A stretch of DNA of 64,000 nucleotides from Bacteroides sp. CAG:1076 (GCA_000436795.1 HF993254.1:15687-79686), one strand, 5' to 3'. Counted from the first letter of the stretch, positions 18,701-27,877 are shown. Made by a program: numbers and translations. The notes: generated from the sequence alone by a model not told the origin.

Positions 18701-19012
18701 ACATCTACTGAAATGACTCTGACTAATCCGGACAACTGGTGCCCGATAGAGCAGGACTTTTATGTAGATGGAAAGGCGTTTGTCCTATCCGAACCTCGTC
18801 CGTACCGCTTGCATCTGAAAACCGGAAAAGTCAGTCGTGACTTGGGAAAGGAATTAGGTATTACAGGAGTGTACGGTCGTGAGATAGAAGGAGGGGCAGG
18901 AGTCTTGCTGGATATGCCGCTCGATGCAGAGAAAACGCTTGAGTCGCTTACACTCGAAACGGTAGCCAATGATGTGGTTATCGGACTGATGGGAATAACC
19001 TTGCAGCAATAG
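15752..19012 (+). CDS. Large six-hairpin glycosidase-like protein (DUF4450-type)
   Basis: The 1086-residue secreted protein has a signal peptide ending SLPAQ. An N-terminal beta-rich part (~30-230) precedes an (alpha/alpha)6-like region (~260-690) with IWDGEVWLHGAVGWRMPLSGWR, HYDMNLCYIDELLWHFNWTGD and YDPDNDGLYDAYACIWASD. A C-terminal beta-sandwich part follows. It resembles proteins annotated DUF4450 in Bacteroides pectin loci; that identification is from memory. Role in the locus is probably hydrolysis of a rhamnogalacturonan decoration, but catalytic residues are not recognised. It overlaps no neighbour and ends before a repeat shared with the converging GH106 gene. Confidence 0.65.
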   Translation: MNKNNLFSFVCLLALGVFSLPAQTRQAKKIGDFIESTSYNEHKRGTARTLQYYPEGDDFVCINGKNRFTRALYGSWSPFRLETSDRPVFVAYDKRNSKHIRFLLQGRGLSLALDSIEFCEARYTAGRRTYLLRDTAWGKGTITVSVLAFPDSDGAIWKFSARDLADDMILRCFISEIRAKKLSRNGDMGADPPGCFEAPEHPEMQKEYDLALTDEAYLVLENLDLKLVSTDEGRRLYGKAEEARKALASRIRFSTPDPYFNTLGGTLAVAADGIWDGEVWLHGAVGWRMPLSGWRAAYTGDALGWHDRARKHFDAYAASQVTNVPNTIPHPAQDSALHLARSVKKWGTPQYSNGYICRNPRRNNQMHHYDMNLCYIDELLWHFNWTGDLEYARQMWPVITRHLAWEKLNYDPDNDGLYDAYACIWASDALYYNSGAVTHSSAYNYRANKMAAEIAGKIGEDAEPYQKEADRILKAMNKRLWLADKGHWAEFQDFMGHKRLHESAGVWTIYHALDSETADPFQAYQATRYVDTQIPHIPVAGKGLKDEGYATISTTNWLPYSWSINNVAFAEVMHTALAYFQAGRADEGYKLLKSSVLDGMYLGDSPGNFGQISFYDAARGECYRDFGDPVGVASRVLIQGVYGILPDAMNGRLLIRPGFPSDWDKASLKTPDVSYSFLREKDTDTYQICQRFGKPLEIGLQVKAIREQVASVEVNGKKTVWSFVEAASGHPELLVKVPDVKNAEVIIRWKGKFLQTLAAEELEVDAGGQILLRAPQGVELCEVYDPQHLLVSTKVERNSYNTNIKKGEGHHTFFVRTRQGNMNWWQPVNVFIRSLPAAAREDFAGVDSSACRMVNMDQYLNDSVTSIFREQYFSPRSPYTTLQLPVQGIGEWCHPLLSASIDDSGLRNLVRNNRFDTSLGVPFRLMKKGNNIAFTSLWDNYPNSICIPLAGKASHAYLLLAGSTNHMQCHIANGVLKVRYSDGTSTEMTLTNPDNWCPIEQDFYVDGKAFVLSEPRPYRLHLKTGKVSRDLGKELGITGVYGREIEGGAGVLLDMPLDAEKTLESLTLETVANDVVIGLMGITLQQ

Positions 19013-19035
19013 GCGGAAAATCTGCCAGCAAATTA

Positions 19036-19160
19036 GAACAAACGTCGGCATGTTTTATGGAAACGTGCCGACGTTTGTTCTGCTTTTTGTACAAAAAACG
19101 CCGGAGATTTGTACAAACATTTTTCTTTTTTGTACAAATTCCGGTCGCTTGTTGAGCAGG
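19036..19160. repeat. Hairpin plus TTTGTACAAA-type dispersed repeat
   Basis: A perfect 15-bp inverted repeat (GAACAAACGTCGGCA at 19036-19050, TGCCGACGTTTGTTC at 19066-19080) is followed by three TTGTACAAA motifs with runs of T. It lies between two convergent genes and can act as a bidirectional terminator. Translated, it gives phrases such as NVPTFV and EICTNIFLFCTN, and a similar coded pattern recurs at 58320-58420, suggesting one family of intergenic repeats rather than genes. Confidence 0.65.
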
Positions 19161-19231
19161 CTTCTGCAAAAGTCTGCTGATATTTTTCCATTCTTCTGCC
19201 GGGTAGTTCTTTACTGTCCGGCGGAACCCTA

Positions 19232-22006
19232 TTACTGTTTACTATACTTTACCGGTATCAGGCGTACGTTGCCGTTTAGTCCCGAAGGCATCGTGCTCCA
19301 GTTCTTGTAGTCCCCTTTCACATAATTCAGCTTGGCCATATTGATATCTTTAAAGATACGCCACTCTATGTTTTTGCGGTCCATATCGGCAATGCGGTTT
19401 GCCGGTAAGTTAGTCACTTCTACTTCTATCAGGTTTTTGCCCGTTTTCAGCCACTTGCCAACCTTCAGTCTGAACGGAGCTGCCCAAGCTGTGCCTGCAT
19501 CGTGCCCGTTGATACGTACTCGTGCACTTTCGCGAACATCTCCCAAGTCCAGTATCCAGTCATCAGCTTCGAGGGCAGGCAGGTCTATTTCGAGGGAATA
19601 GCATCCGGTTCCCATATTGATTTTTGCTTCCGGCTGTTCCAGTTCCGTCCACGATAGGGGCGAATCTATGTCGAACCGGCCGGTTATGGAAGGTGTGCTT
19701 TCCACAAAATTCAGTTTCCATCCGTGATCCAGACTGAGGCTGTATGCCTGTTCTTCAGGGTAATTCCACGCAGGTTCTTTGTCCAGTGGCTTGTTGAGTG
19801 TCTGGATGATAAGACTTTCACCCGATTTCAGTTGCAGACGGACTTCCAGTTTCCCGTTGCTTGTCCGGCTTTGGGCTCTGCCTCTTTCTCCATTCATCGG
19901 ATTGAAGAACATGGCAGTTGTTTCGGGAACATTCAGTGTTACCCATCCGTCTGTGTCTTTATCCTGCAGGCAGGATACAAAGTAGTGGTGACCTTCGGGG
20001 TTCGAGCGGCGGATAAACTGAAGTCCGTACCGTGTTTTCAGTTCTTCTGCTGGTATTCCGGTCTGTGCCAGTGCCTGCTGGTAATCGGAACCGACAATGA
20101 TTTGTCCCTTTCCGAATGCAAACTGTTGTGTCTGCTTGAATGAGTCTGTTGCAGGAAGTTGTCTGGTTATATGCTGAAATGTCTTTCTGTTTTTATCCAG
20201 TTCATGATATCCCGGTACATCTTCTGGATATTGTTCAACAAATATTACAGTAGCACCCTGACGTGCCAGTTCTACAAGTTTTCTGAGTGTGGCAGCAGGC
20301 ATCAGTCGGGCAGCGGGTACAATCAGTGCTTTATATCGTGTCCCTCCGCTGGTGACGAGCTGGTCGCCTGTACAACGTGTCGTCTTGATGAATGCGTCGG
20401 AGATGTAGTCCACGTCGTATCCTCCGGCAATAATCGTCTGGATAGTCTTGATAAATTTAGGAGCATACCGGTCCATCTTATGAATGTCGAACGAAACAAG
20501 TCGTCCGGCAATCTCGTCCCATAAATCGTAGATGGGCAGATAAACCAGAAAGTCGTTGTCGGGTTGTCCCATTTGCAGGAACGACTGGCAGCGGGTTATG
20601 TATTCGAAGAAAGCAGGAGCATCGCGCCAGATACTGTTGGTGGGCGACATGTTGATGCTTGCATAGAACAGCCAGCCGGGCCATGCCGCTTCTTGTGGAG
20701 AATACGGTGTGCCGTGAAAGAACATATGGTTGACACCCGATACGAACATCAGATCCATGTCAGGCTTACATTGTGAAAGCGAGGTACGGAAATGTTCGGT
20801 CAGCCAGGTAAATGTTTCCGATGAAGTATAAGGTTTGCCGGCAATGTGTGCTGCCGAGGATGCATACTTCAGCATCGAAATATCCGAGAAATTGGGTCGG
20901 GTGAGGGAGTCTTTACGCAACCCCTTGATATGAAAGTCGGTCAGGCCGAACCCTTCGCATTCGGGAATGTCTACCGAAGCATACGTATCAATCAGGTTGG
21001 CGGGCGACCCGTGTGCCTGATTGCGGGTTGTACTGCCGTGCTTGTGTGCCCATTTTGTCCATTGGGTCGTGAAATTGTCTATCAGCATTTCGCTGACGGT
21101 TTCACGATAGTCGGATACAATGCGGCGTGTTGCTTCCGTGCGTGTGGTATCCAGAAACTCCGGAAAATGTTCTTCGAGCTTATATCCTCTCCGGCGTTCG
21201 AATTCTTCCAGCAGGTGAGGTGTCCAGTCGGCTTTGTAGACTTCATACGAATCGTTGAAGAATGTTCGTGGGTATGTTACCTTGTTCTGCTGGAAGGCAT
21301 GGTCGAATTTGGTAAAATATCCTTTGACAGCTTCCGGGTTCATGTGGTCCATGACATATCCTTCTCCGCCAGGAGCGGCACGTTTTACCTTTTGGAATGT
21401 TTTGCCGATGAATAAAGCAATCAGTTTCCATTCACCTTTCGGAGCACTCCATTTCAGCTTCCCGTTCTTGACTTTTGCCGTCAGGTTCAGACAAGTGCCG
21501 TCGGTGCTGTAAGCCATCAAACGGTTTAGGGTGGCAATCTCGCGTTGCTTTTTTTCTTTGGGATTACTTATGGATATATCCTGCACTATATCTTTTCCTC
21601 CGGTTATGCTGTATTGTTCGAAAATGGCTCGGGTTGCTGCATGCTCCAGAGTAATGTCCGACCCGCCGAAAGGCCATCCTGTTCCTGTGTTCATGTCAAT
21701 ACCTATTCCATTTTTCTTAGCTTCGTCCTGTGTGTATTCAAGCATTTCCATCCATCGGGGCGATAAGAATGGAATCTCTCGCTGTTCATTTCCCTTGACC
21801 CCGTAGATAGGAGTTATTTCCAGACTCCCTATTCCGGCTGTACCATACAGGCGAAGGTTGTAGGAAAGGTTCTGCTTATCGACGGCACTTCCCATCCACC
21901 ACCATCGGCTTCCAGGGCGTGCTTCGGGTTTTATCTCGGGCCAGTTTTGTGCCTGTGCGGCGCTTCCTAACAGTAACAGGAGTGCCAGTATGTCGTTTTT
22001 TTTCAT
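19232..22006 (-). CDS. GH106 alpha-L-rhamnosidase
   Basis: The 924-residue secreted enzyme (signal peptide ending AAQAQ) starts with the GH106 signature RPGSRWWWMGSAVDKQNL, then GIGSLEITPIYGVKG, and GIGIDMNTGTGWPFGG at ~100-115. A C-terminal galactose-binding-like beta-sandwich is visible (LDLGDVRESARVRINGHDAG, ~840-870). GH106 enzymes remove terminal alpha-L-rhamnose, and members act on rhamnogalacturonan I or II fragments. It reads towards the 15752 gene and away from the HTCS. Its promoter carries operator site 4 at the same 39-bp spacing as the others. Confidence 0.92.
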   Translation of the reverse strand: MKKNDILALLLLLGSAAQAQNWPEIKPEARPGSRWWWMGSAVDKQNLSYNLRLYGTAGIGSLEITPIYGVKGNEQREIPFLSPRWMEMLEYTQDEAKKNGIGIDMNTGTGWPFGGSDITLEHAATRAIFEQYSITGGKDIVQDISISNPKEKKQREIATLNRLMAYSTDGTCLNLTAKVKNGKLKWSAPKGEWKLIALFIGKTFQKVKRAAPGGEGYVMDHMNPEAVKGYFTKFDHAFQQNKVTYPRTFFNDSYEVYKADWTPHLLEEFERRRGYKLEEHFPEFLDTTRTEATRRIVSDYRETVSEMLIDNFTTQWTKWAHKHGSTTRNQAHGSPANLIDTYASVDIPECEGFGLTDFHIKGLRKDSLTRPNFSDISMLKYASSAAHIAGKPYTSSETFTWLTEHFRTSLSQCKPDMDLMFVSGVNHMFFHGTPYSPQEAAWPGWLFYASINMSPTNSIWRDAPAFFEYITRCQSFLQMGQPDNDFLVYLPIYDLWDEIAGRLVSFDIHKMDRYAPKFIKTIQTIIAGGYDVDYISDAFIKTTRCTGDQLVTSGGTRYKALIVPAARLMPAATLRKLVELARQGATVIFVEQYPEDVPGYHELDKNRKTFQHITRQLPATDSFKQTQQFAFGKGQIIVGSDYQQALAQTGIPAEELKTRYGLQFIRRSNPEGHHYFVSCLQDKDTDGWVTLNVPETTAMFFNPMNGERGRAQSRTSNGKLEVRLQLKSGESLIIQTLNKPLDKEPAWNYPEEQAYSLSLDHGWKLNFVESTPSITGRFDIDSPLSWTELEQPEAKINMGTGCYSLEIDLPALEADDWILDLGDVRESARVRINGHDAGTAWAAPFRLKVGKWLKTGKNLIEVEVTNLPANRIADMDRKNIEWRIFKDINMAKLNYVKGDYKNWSTMPSGLNGNVRLIPVKYSKQ

Positions 22007-22037
22007 GGGTATTTATTATTAGCTCGTTTGAATGAAA

Positions 22038-22084
22038 CAAAATTAGCTGCTTTATCGATAATATTCAATGTACAAAAGTACATA
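22038..22084 (-). promoter_or_regulatory. Candidate HTCS operator plus -7 element (site 4, GH106)
   Basis: On the minus strand the operator TATGTACTTTTGTACATTG (22084 down to 22066) starts 39 bp before the -7 element TAATTTTG (22045 down to 22038). The operator contains a perfect TGTAC-AAAA-GTACA palindrome at 22069-22082. Confidence 0.6.
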
Positions 22085-22129
22085 TTCATAGAATATTGTA
22101 TACCCCTTGCCTAAGGATGTGCAATTCTG

Positions 22130-22160
22130 TTTGCAGTATTTTATCTTTCTATTATTTTTG
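22130..22160 (+). promoter_or_regulatory. Constitutive-type promoter of the HTCS gene
   Basis: TTTG at 22130-22133 and TATTTTTG at 22153-22160 match the -33 and -7 consensus with the optimal 19-bp spacer. No operator motif lies at the -39 position, so the regulator is probably expressed independently of its own signal. Confidence 0.65.
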
Positions 22161-22196
22161 TGTTGAATTTATTATATCAAGTTATTTGTTATACAT

Positions 22197-25100
22197 ATGA
22201 AAAACCAAAAAATTTGGATATTGTGCTGGCTGAATTGCTTGCTGTTTTCGTTGTTCCCCGCCCGGGCTGCAATAGAGCTTCGCAGTGAACGTCTGACTAC
22301 GGCCGACGGACTGGCTAATAATTCCGTTCGATATATGTATCAGGACAGCAAAGGCTTCATTTGGATGGCTACACTTAACGGCTTGAACCGTTACGATGGC
22401 AATTCGCTGATAACGTTTCGTCCGCAGAAATCGAAAGAAATTTCTTTGGCAGACCATAGGGTGAAGATGCTGGAAGAAGACCGTAATGGATTTTTGTGGA
22501 TAACCACTACTGCCGACCTGATCAGTTGTTACGACTTGAAGCACGATTGTTTTGTCGATTTTACGGGGTGTGGTGAATATCAGGACCATTATCGTGGCTT
22601 TTTTATGACGCAAGATGCGGTCTGGCTGTGGGGAGCTTCTCATGGATGTCGCCGGGTGACGTATCGGGAGGGGCATTTTTCTTCTACTGCTTTTACGGTG
22701 CAGAATGGAGCTCTGAAGTCGAATAATATACATTTTGTTCGTCAGTTTGGCGGAAAAATCTGGATAGGAACTCAGCAGGGTGTTTATTATTGGCAAGATA
22801 ATAAGCTGGTGGCTGTAGATGAGAACCATTCGTTTTGGAAGATTTTGTCTTATGATGACAAACTGGTTTTTGTCACCTCTGCCGGAGAACTGTTCTGTTT
22901 TAATGATAAGGGGAAAGGGCTTCAGTCGCTGGGTACGCTTCCCCGTAAGACAAAAGCATGGGCAATGACCGGTTTGTTTCGTGTAGGAGCCAAACAATAT
23001 ATTCTCACATCGGAAGGTACATTGTGTCTGGATATGGTAAATTTAAAAGTCACATCTGCTCCTGCGTATTACGACATTCCTGGAGGTTTGGTGAAGAAAG
23101 ATGAAAAAGGGGATTACTGGGTATATAACCGGACTGGAAATTTGTATTACATCAAATCGGATACTGGCGAGAAGAAGGTATTCAGTGTGATGCCTTCCGG
23201 TAAACTGGGATTTATAGACAAGGAGAGATATTATATTGTTCATGACAGTCGTGGCATTATATGGATTTCGACTTACGGAAACGGGCTGTTTGCCTACGAT
23301 GTGGCTACGGAAACTGTTCAGCATTTTACTTCAGAATCAGGAATTTCGTCTTTGCTTGCTTCCAATTACTTGCAGTGTCTGATGGAAGATCGTTCGGGAA
23401 GTATCTGGGTCAGCTCTGAGTTTGCGGGTATTTCCAAGTTAAGTATATTGAACGAAGGGGCGGCTCGTGTTTATCCGGAAAAGGACTTGATGGAAGACCG
23501 TTCGAATACGGTACGCATGCTTACCTCTACGTCCAACGGTGATATCTGGGTGGGTACCCGTACCGGAGGATTGTATATCTACGATTCGAAGCTTGAAGTG
23601 CAGAAGAAGAAATTTCATCATGGCATAAATACTTACGCGGTTTGTGAAGATAACAAAGGCAATTTGTGGCTTGCCACTCGTGGAGAAGGTATATGGATTG
23701 GCGATGTAAAATACCGATACGATAAGTTGGATGAAAAATCGTTGTCGTCCGATAATGTTTTCTGTATGATGAAAGACCGGAAAGGTCGTATGTGGATAGG
23801 TACATTCGGAGGGGGACTGAACCTGGCTGTTCCTACAGCAGACGGGAAATATGAGTTCCGGCATTTCTTTACCCGTACTAACGGACAACGGGAAACTCGT
23901 TCTTTGTGCGAGGACCGTAACGGATGGATATGGGTTGGCTCGAGTGAGGGAATATTTGTTTTCAATCCTGATGAACTGATTGCTGATCCTAATGCATACA
24001 GACACTATTCTTTGGAAAGCGGTGACTTGCAGAGTAACGATATCCGTGCAATCATGCGCGACCGTAAAGGACGTATGTGGCTTGCTGAGTCGGGAGCCGG
24101 ATTTTGTATGTCGGTGGTTGGACACGATTATAACAAGCTGGAATTTACTCATTATACTTCACGCGATGGGTTGGTCAGCAGCATGGTACAGGCTTTGGTC
24201 GAAGATGATGAGGGAATGATATGGGTATCTACGGAATATGGACTTTCTTGCTTTAATCCGGATTTGATGACATTCGAGAATTATTTGTTCTCCGATTATA
24301 TATTGGGTAATGTATATAGTGAGAATAGTGTCTTGAAACTGCAGGATGGACGTCTGGCTTTGGGAACCGGACAGGGTATTGTTCTGGTAGATCCTAAGCA
24401 TGTTTCGGTAAAGGATACTCCAATGCAGGTAACTTTTACCGATTTGAAACTGAATGGTATATCTGTTGTTCCGGGTGAAAAGGATTCTCCTTTGGAGGCT
24501 TCGCTGGCATATGCCGAAGCGGTGAAGCTGAATTATAACCAAAATTCATTTGTGATAGAATTCTCAACGTTCGATTATTCGGATGCGGGACTGTCGAGAT
24601 TTATTTATAAGCTGGATGGATACGATGAAGGATGGAGTGCTCCTTCTTCGCTGAATTTTGCCGCATATAAAAACTTGCCTCCTGGTACTTATCATCTTCA
24701 TGTAAAGGCGCGGAATACGGCTGGAGTTTGGACAGGAGAATCGGTCTTGAAAATAGTAGTGGTTCCTCCGTTCTGGAAAACAACCTGGGCGATGCTTATT
24801 TATGTCTTGCTGAGTATAGCTGTGCTATATATAGCTTATCGGATTATATCGAATATGAATACTTTGCAGAATAAAATAAAGGTGGAAGAACAGCTTACAG
24901 AATATAAACTGATGTTCTTTACAAACATATCGCATGAATTCCGTACGCCGCTGACTTTGATACAAGGTGCTTTGGAACGTATTCACAGGGTGAAAAAAAT
25001 ACCTGCTGACATAGCTGGTCCTGTACATGTAATGGATAAAAGTACACAACGCATGCTGAGGCTGATTAATCAGTTGCTTGAATTCCGGAAAATGCAGAAT

Positions 25101-26486
25101 AATAAGTTGAGCCTGTCGTTGGAAGAAACGGATGTGATTGCATTTCTGCGTGAAATTTATCTGATATTCAAGGATGTTGCCGAATCGAAGAATATGGAAT
25201 ATGTATTTTCTCCATCTGTTTCATCGTACAAGATGTTTATCGATAAGAATAATCTGGATAAAGTGGCTTATAATCTTTTGTCGAATGCGTTCAAGTATAC
25301 TCCTTCGAACCGCCGGGTGGAGTTTGCCGTAACTGTGGATGAAGAGAGTCATAAGCTGATCATCAAGGTGATAGATACGGGAGTCGGTGTACCGGTTGAA
25401 AAGCGTGGGGAACTTTTCAAGCGTTTTATGCAGAGTAGTTTCTCGGGTAGCAGCATGGGAGTTGGCTTGCATCTGACTCACGAACTGGTACAGGTCCATA
25501 AAGGTACAATCACTTATGCAGAAAATCCGGGCGGAGGTTCAATCTTTACGGTAGTGCTCCCAACTGATGCTTCTGTATACGACGAAAAGGATTTCCTGAT
25601 TCCTGGCAATGCACTGCTGAAGGAGGAGCAGGAAGCGGGAAAACAACACCTGCAGGAAATGCTTTCTAAGCAGGAGGAAGAAAAGGTGGAGGAACATATG
25701 TCGGCAGAGCCTCTTAACAAAAGGAAGATTTTGATTGTGGAAGATGATAACGATGTGCGTGAATTCTTGAAAGAGGAGTTAAGTCCTTATTTTGAGGTTG
25801 TAGCGGAATCGGACGGAATTTCCGGACTGGAGCGTGCCAAGGTGTATGATGCAGACTTGATTATCAGTGATGTTTTGATGCCTGGATGTTCGGGATTTGA
25901 ATTGACACGTAAATTGAAAAGCGACTTTAATACAAGTCATATACCTATTATTTTGCTGACTGCACTTAGTTCGCAGGATAAACATCTGGAGGGAGTAGAA
26001 GCGGGGGCTGATGCGTATATCACAAAACCGTTTAGCAGCAGTTTGCTGTGTGCAAGGGTCTTTAAACTGATAGAACAGCGTGACCGCTTGCGGGAAAAAT
26101 TTTCGAAAGATCCTCATGCTGTGCGTCCGGCTATCTGTACGACGGATAAAGATAAAGAATTTGCCGACAAGTTGGCAGAAACGTTGGCCTCTCATTTGTC
26201 GAATCCGGATTTCTCTATTGATGAATTTGCATCTATGATGGGATTGGGACGTACGGTATTTTATCGTAAAGTAAAGGGAGTGACTGGTTATTCTCCTAAT
26301 GAATATATACGCATTATGCGTATGAAAAAGGCTGTTGAACTGTTGTCTGAAGGTAAATATACCGTTTCGGAAGTGGCTTACCAGATTGGTATGAATGATC
26401 CGTTCTATTTCAGTAAATGTTTTAAGGCTCAGTTTGGTGTGCCACCTTCATCGTATTTGAGAGGAGAGAAGGAGGAAGAAAACTGA
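22197..26486 (+). CDS. Hybrid two-component system sensor/regulator (HTCS) of the pectin locus
   Basis: The 1429-residue protein carries all HTCS parts in one chain: signal peptide (~1-24), about 14 two-component-propeller repeats (to ~740; repeats such as DRKGRMWIGTFGGGL), a Y_Y_Y domain (~780-855), one membrane helix (~860-885), HisKA with NISHEFRTPLTL (His ~912), HATPase (NLLSNAFKYTP, DTGVGVP, GSSMGVGLHL), a receiver domain with phospho-acceptor Asp in LIISDVLMPG (~1224), and an AraC-type DNA-binding domain (~1320-1425). The periplasmic part would bind an oligosaccharide, and the AraC domain would activate the PUL promoters carrying sites 1-6. All domains appear intact. Confidence 0.95.
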   Translation: MKNQKIWILCWLNCLLFSLFPARAAIELRSERLTTADGLANNSVRYMYQDSKGFIWMATLNGLNRYDGNSLITFRPQKSKEISLADHRVKMLEEDRNGFLWITTTADLISCYDLKHDCFVDFTGCGEYQDHYRGFFMTQDAVWLWGASHGCRRVTYREGHFSSTAFTVQNGALKSNNIHFVRQFGGKIWIGTQQGVYYWQDNKLVAVDENHSFWKILSYDDKLVFVTSAGELFCFNDKGKGLQSLGTLPRKTKAWAMTGLFRVGAKQYILTSEGTLCLDMVNLKVTSAPAYYDIPGGLVKKDEKGDYWVYNRTGNLYYIKSDTGEKKVFSVMPSGKLGFIDKERYYIVHDSRGIIWISTYGNGLFAYDVATETVQHFTSESGISSLLASNYLQCLMEDRSGSIWVSSEFAGISKLSILNEGAARVYPEKDLMEDRSNTVRMLTSTSNGDIWVGTRTGGLYIYDSKLEVQKKKFHHGINTYAVCEDNKGNLWLATRGEGIWIGDVKYRYDKLDEKSLSSDNVFCMMKDRKGRMWIGTFGGGLNLAVPTADGKYEFRHFFTRTNGQRETRSLCEDRNGWIWVGSSEGIFVFNPDELIADPNAYRHYSLESGDLQSNDIRAIMRDRKGRMWLAESGAGFCMSVVGHDYNKLEFTHYTSRDGLVSSMVQALVEDDEGMIWVSTEYGLSCFNPDLMTFENYLFSDYILGNVYSENSVLKLQDGRLALGTGQGIVLVDPKHVSVKDTPMQVTFTDLKLNGISVVPGEKDSPLEASLAYAEAVKLNYNQNSFVIEFSTFDYSDAGLSRFIYKLDGYDEGWSAPSSLNFAAYKNLPPGTYHLHVKARNTAGVWTGESVLKIVVVPPFWKTTWAMLIYVLLSIAVLYIAYRIISNMNTLQNKIKVEEQLTEYKLMFFTNISHEFRTPLTLIQGALERIHRVKKIPADIAGPVHVMDKSTQRMLRLINQLLEFRKMQNNKLSLSLEETDVIAFLREIYLIFKDVAESKNMEYVFSPSVSSYKMFIDKNNLDKVAYNLLSNAFKYTPSNRRVEFAVTVDEESHKLIIKVIDTGVGVPVEKRGELFKRFMQSSFSGSSMGVGLHLTHELVQVHKGTITYAENPGGGSIFTVVLPTDASVYDEKDFLIPGNALLKEEQEAGKQHLQEMLSKQEEEKVEEHMSAEPLNKRKILIVEDDNDVREFLKEELSPYFEVVAESDGISGLERAKVYDADLIISDVLMPGCSGFELTRKLKSDFNTSHIPIILLTALSSQDKHLEGVEAGADAYITKPFSSSLLCARVFKLIEQRDRLREKFSKDPHAVRPAICTTDKDKEFADKLAETLASHLSNPDFSIDEFASMMGLGRTVFYRKVKGVTGYSPNEYIRIMRMKKAVELLSEGKYTVSEVAYQIGMNDPFYFSKCFKAQFGVPPSSYLRGEKEEEN

Positions 26487-26502
26487 TGTTGTTTCAGTCA
26501 GT

Positions 26503-26549
26503 AAAAAACTCCGGCAGGTTTTAAAGAAATTATCCTGCCGGAGTTTTTT
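26503..26549. terminator. Bidirectional terminator between HTCS and GH105
   Basis: A perfect 16-bp stem, AAAAAACTCCGGCAGG (26503-26518) and CCTGCCGGAGTTTTTT (26534-26549), has A-runs and T-runs on both sides. It serves two convergent genes. Confidence 0.85.
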
Positions 26550-26614
26550 ATGGATTGAATCTTTTGTATGTTTCTTTGCGATGTATGATTGACGCTTTAC
26601 GGAATTGTGACAGT

Positions 26615-27745
26615 TTATTGTAGTTTGTAAATTTCACTTCCTGCAAGAAGGAAACATCCTGTTCCGAAGTCATCAAAATCGGGTTTGCTGTCGTATGTTA
26701 CTGGTTGTCCGTCTTTCGGCTCTTTGCCAGTACCTTGTACATAACCAAGATTGCCGTCGGGGTGTACTGCATCCTTAACCATAGCATTCCATGCCTTGAG
26801 AACTACTGGCAGATATTCACTGCGGTCGAGTAGTCCGTTCCGTATTCCCCATGCCATTCCGTATACGAACAGGGAAGTTCCCGTCAGTTCTTTACCTCCA
26901 AAATGGTTGGGGTCGTGCAAGCTGACATTCCAGAAGCCATCTTCACGCTGACAGGCTTTTATAGCCTTGCTCATGGTAAGAAAATCGTTGATATAGTCTT
27001 GACGATGTACTTCATCCGATGGAATTTCGTCTAAAACGCGGACAAGGGCGGCGTATACCCATCCGTTTCCGCGACTCCAGTAGCAGTCTTCTCCATTGGG
27101 CTCTTGGTAGGGAGGGTCGAAATCCTGATCTCTCCACCACAAACCGTCTTTGGGGTTAAACATTCCATTGCCTCCGTGCTGGTTTCTGGTATATTCGTAC
27201 ATCTGCCACATCTTGTTGAAGTATTTTTGTTCTCCGGTCAGTTTTCCCATCTTGGCGAAACCGGGCATTCCCATTTGTATGGCATCTATCCACCACCATT
27301 CGTTTATTTGTGGTGTATTGACCAGCATGTTGAGGTTAGATTTTACGTTGAGCAGGATTTCCGGTTTGGGACAGAGATTGTACATATCTATATAGATCTG
27401 TCCACAAGCGTAATTGTCTGCATGTCGGGTTGTCGTTCCTCTCCACATTCCCCAGTTATGGTATTCTCCCCATTGGTAAGCATAGTTGTAATATTCTGTA
27501 TCCGGGTAAACGGAATAAAGGGCGAGCAAACCTTCATAATATACAGTTCGTGTCCATATATTGCTTGGGCGCATCTTGCCTTTTACGAAACTGGGGAGCC
27601 GGCAGTCGGGATTGTTTTTCATGTAGTATCTGTTTACTTTGATCAGAGTGTTCAGGGTTTCTTTCTGGTCGGGGAGATCTTGTGCGTGCAATGCATTCGA
27701 TGTTCCTAAACAGAGGGCCAATGCTGCAATAAATAACTTTTTCAT
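26615..27745 (-). CDS. GH105 unsaturated rhamnogalacturonyl hydrolase
   Basis: The 376-residue secreted enzyme (signal peptide ending ALHAQ) is a single (alpha/alpha)6 domain of normal family length. Visible GH105 features are WWWIDAIQMGMPGFAKMG (catalytic Asp), CYWSRGNGWVYAALVRVLDEI and GTSLFVYGMAWGIRNG. It removes the unsaturated uronic acid from lyase-generated pectin oligosaccharides. It is the second GH105 of the locus and could have a different fragment length or side-chain preference from the fused one at 3267. Its promoter holds operator site 5. Confidence 0.9.
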   Translation of the reverse strand: MKKLFIAALALCLGTSNALHAQDLPDQKETLNTLIKVNRYYMKNNPDCRLPSFVKGKMRPSNIWTRTVYYEGLLALYSVYPDTEYYNYAYQWGEYHNWGMWRGTTTRHADNYACGQIYIDMYNLCPKPEILLNVKSNLNMLVNTPQINEWWWIDAIQMGMPGFAKMGKLTGEQKYFNKMWQMYEYTRNQHGGNGMFNPKDGLWWRDQDFDPPYQEPNGEDCYWSRGNGWVYAALVRVLDEIPSDEVHRQDYINDFLTMSKAIKACQREDGFWNVSLHDPNHFGGKELTGTSLFVYGMAWGIRNGLLDRSEYLPVVLKAWNAMVKDAVHPDGNLGYVQGTGKEPKDGQPVTYDSKPDFDDFGTGCFLLAGSEIYKLQ

Positions 27746-27782
27746 GGTATTTGTTTATTTGTTGTAATGTTTTGTTCTTTTA

Positions 27783-27829
27783 CAAAAATAGTTGCCTGTT
27801 TCTATTTATAAAATGGAAAATAATACAAT
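27783..27829 (-). promoter_or_regulatory. Candidate HTCS operator plus -7 element (site 5, GH105)
   Basis: On the minus strand ATTGTATTATTTTCCATTT (27829 down to 27811) starts exactly 39 bp before the -7 element TATTTTTG (27790 down to 27783). It is a weaker match (about 12 of 18 positions to site 1), but the spacing is the same. Confidence 0.5.
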
Positions 27830-27877
27830 AGCCTTTGATTTTATCCATTTTGTCTGGCTGGAGGAATAATTTATCTG

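Noticed and set aside
19036-19160. CRISPR-like array
   Set aside because: The TTGTACAAA repeats are short, palindromic, only three in number and irregularly spaced. There are no cas genes in the window.
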